This document shows, in pieces, positions 63,199 through 64,000 of a DNA stretch of 64,000 nucleotides (position 1 is its first letter; every line of letters begins with the position of its first letter). This DNA comes from Rhizobium sp. BK602 (lineage in GTDB: Bacteria; Pseudomonadota; Alphaproteobacteria; Rhizobiales; Rhizobiaceae): contig NZ_JACIBC010000002.1 of NCBI RefSeq assembly GCF_014195095.1, forward strand, positions 682,001 to 746,000. The letters are read 5' to 3'. The translations under genes and the position numbers were made by a program. The notes below the pieces were generated by a model. The model did no database searches and was not told where the DNA came from. It worked only from the letters and a program-made list of their open reading frames with translations.

Positions 63199-64000
63199 TC
63201 AGCCGTTGCTGGCAAGCATGGAGAGCTTGCGCACATTGCTGGTGCTTTCCCGGTCGAGCAGGCGGGTCGGGTAGTCGCCGGTGAAGTAGTGATCGGTGAA
63301 TTGCGGCTGCGCATTGTCGCGCGGCGCACCGCCGACGGCGCGGTAGAGACCGTCGATCGACAGGAACTCTAGCGAATCGGCTCCGATGAAATCGCACATG
63401 GCCTTCAGGCTGCTGTACTGGTTGGCGAGCAGCTTGTCGGCATCCGGCGTATCGATGCCGTAGAAATCCGGATGATAGATCATCGGGCTGGCGACGCGGA
63501 TATGCACTTCGCGGGCGCCGGCGTCGCGGATCATCTGCACGATCTTCACCGAGGTCGTGCCGCGCACGATGGAATCATCCACGAGGACGACGCGCTTGCC
63601 CTCGATGATGGCGCGGTTGGCGGAATGCTTCAGCTTGACGCCGAAGGCGCGGATCTGCTGCGTCGGCTCGATGAAGGTGCGGCCGACATAATGGTTGCGG
63701 ATGATGCCGAGCTCGAAGGGAATGCCGCTTTCCTGCGCATAACCGATCGCCGCCGGCGTGCCGCCATCCGGCACCGGCACGACGACATCGGCCTCGATCG
63801 GGGATTCCTTGGCGAGATTGATGCCCATGTTCTTGCGGGCGACATAGACGTTGCGGCCGCCGACCACGGAATCGGGGCGGGCGAAATAGACATATTCGAA
63901 CAGGCAGAGCCGCTCCGGCTTGGGCGCTTCCGGCTTGCGGGCGTCGATGGTGATCGAGCCATCGGGCTGGATCTCGCAGATAATGACTTCGCCGTTTTCG
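63199..64000 (-). CDS. purF: Amidophosphoribosyltransferase, 3' part (gene runs off the window)
   Basis: The last 266 codons and the stop are inside the window. The phosphoribosyl-pyrophosphate-binding motif [13 protein letters not shown] is intact, as are V-P-V-P-D-G-G and the allosteric-site region. The frame is open to the edge and upstream residues ([12 protein letters not shown]) confirm that the gene continues. PurF makes phosphoribosylamine, the first step of purine synthesis. The N-terminal glutaminase domain is missing from view. Confidence 0.95.
   Translation of the reverse strand, partial: ENGEVIICEIQPDGSITIDARKPEAPKPERLCLFEYVYFARPDSVVGGRNVYVARKNMGINLAKESPIEADVVVPVPDGGTPAAIGYAQESGIPFELGIIRNHYVGRTFIEPTQQIRAFGVKLKHSANRAIIEGKRVVLVDDSIVRGTTSVKIVQMIRDAGAREVHIRVASPMIYHPDFYGIDTPDADKLLANQYSSLKAMCDFIGADSLEFLSIDGLYRAVGGAPRDNAQPQFTDHYFTGDYPTRLLDRESTSNVRKLSMLASNG

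Overview
The window is about 60% GC chromosomal DNA from an alphaproteobacterium of the order Rhizobiales, most likely the genus Rhizobium. The call rests on tandem RopA-type porins, a DUF2339 membrane giant, the iolR-iolC-iolD-iolE-iolB order with a DUF2090 extension on IolC, the gene pairs psd-pssA and rpoZ-rsh, and several rhizobial-type palindromic intergenic repeats. There is no phage, plasmid, IS element or CRISPR array. Almost everything reads as core genome.

Layout. 1-7.9 kb: small exported and signalling genes (DUF2147, a Sel1-like protein, a rhomboid protease, a HisC-like aminotransferase, PilZ, host-attachment, a glyoxalase-related protein, a MATE exporter). 8.0-16.1 kb: myo-inositol catabolism. 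iolR and iolC-D-E-B lie on the minus strand, facing a plus-strand inositol-dehydrogenase-like gene, and three related 14-bp sites sit at the three expected promoter positions. 16.2-18.2 kb: an FAD reductase, tRNA-Ser(GCT) and arsC. 18.9-21.6 kb: two tandem RopA-type porins with their own terminators and similar upstream blocks. 21.7-27.3 kb: alpha/beta hydrolase, lytic transglycosylase, dapA, smpB and a NYN-domain protein. 27.6-36.4 kb: rpoZ, rsh (relA/spoT), a 49-aa DUF3563 protein, DUF2062, acpS, lepB, rnc, era, a receiver-only response regulator and recO. This is the conserved alphaproteobacterial stringent-response and lepB-rnc-era block.

36.4-47.8 kb: MOSC, HD and DUF2339 genes, an EF-hand protein, sodC with a strong EcfG-type stress promoter, a translationally coupled phosphatase / HD / YgfZ trio, two unknown genes, TIGR02301, Nudix, YnfA, an SRAP peptidase and a 47-aa basic protein. 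48.1-54.7 kb: pssA-psd (phosphatidylethanolamine synthesis), a class A acid phosphatase, an Atm1-like ABC exporter and a LysM protein with a mirrored duplicated architecture. 54.9-64 kb: a LOG-family protein, rarD, cimA, pip, three overlapping GFA paralogues, cysS, a short-chain dehydrogenase and the 3' part of purF.

No clearly new multi-gene system was found. The observations most worth following are the mirrored LysM protein, the triple GFA array with a shared C-terminal tail, the EcfG-type promoter of sodC, the duplicated porin promoters, a perfect 26-bp hairpin near 1.6 kb, and a 690-bp gap between era and the next gene that is rich in palindromes.
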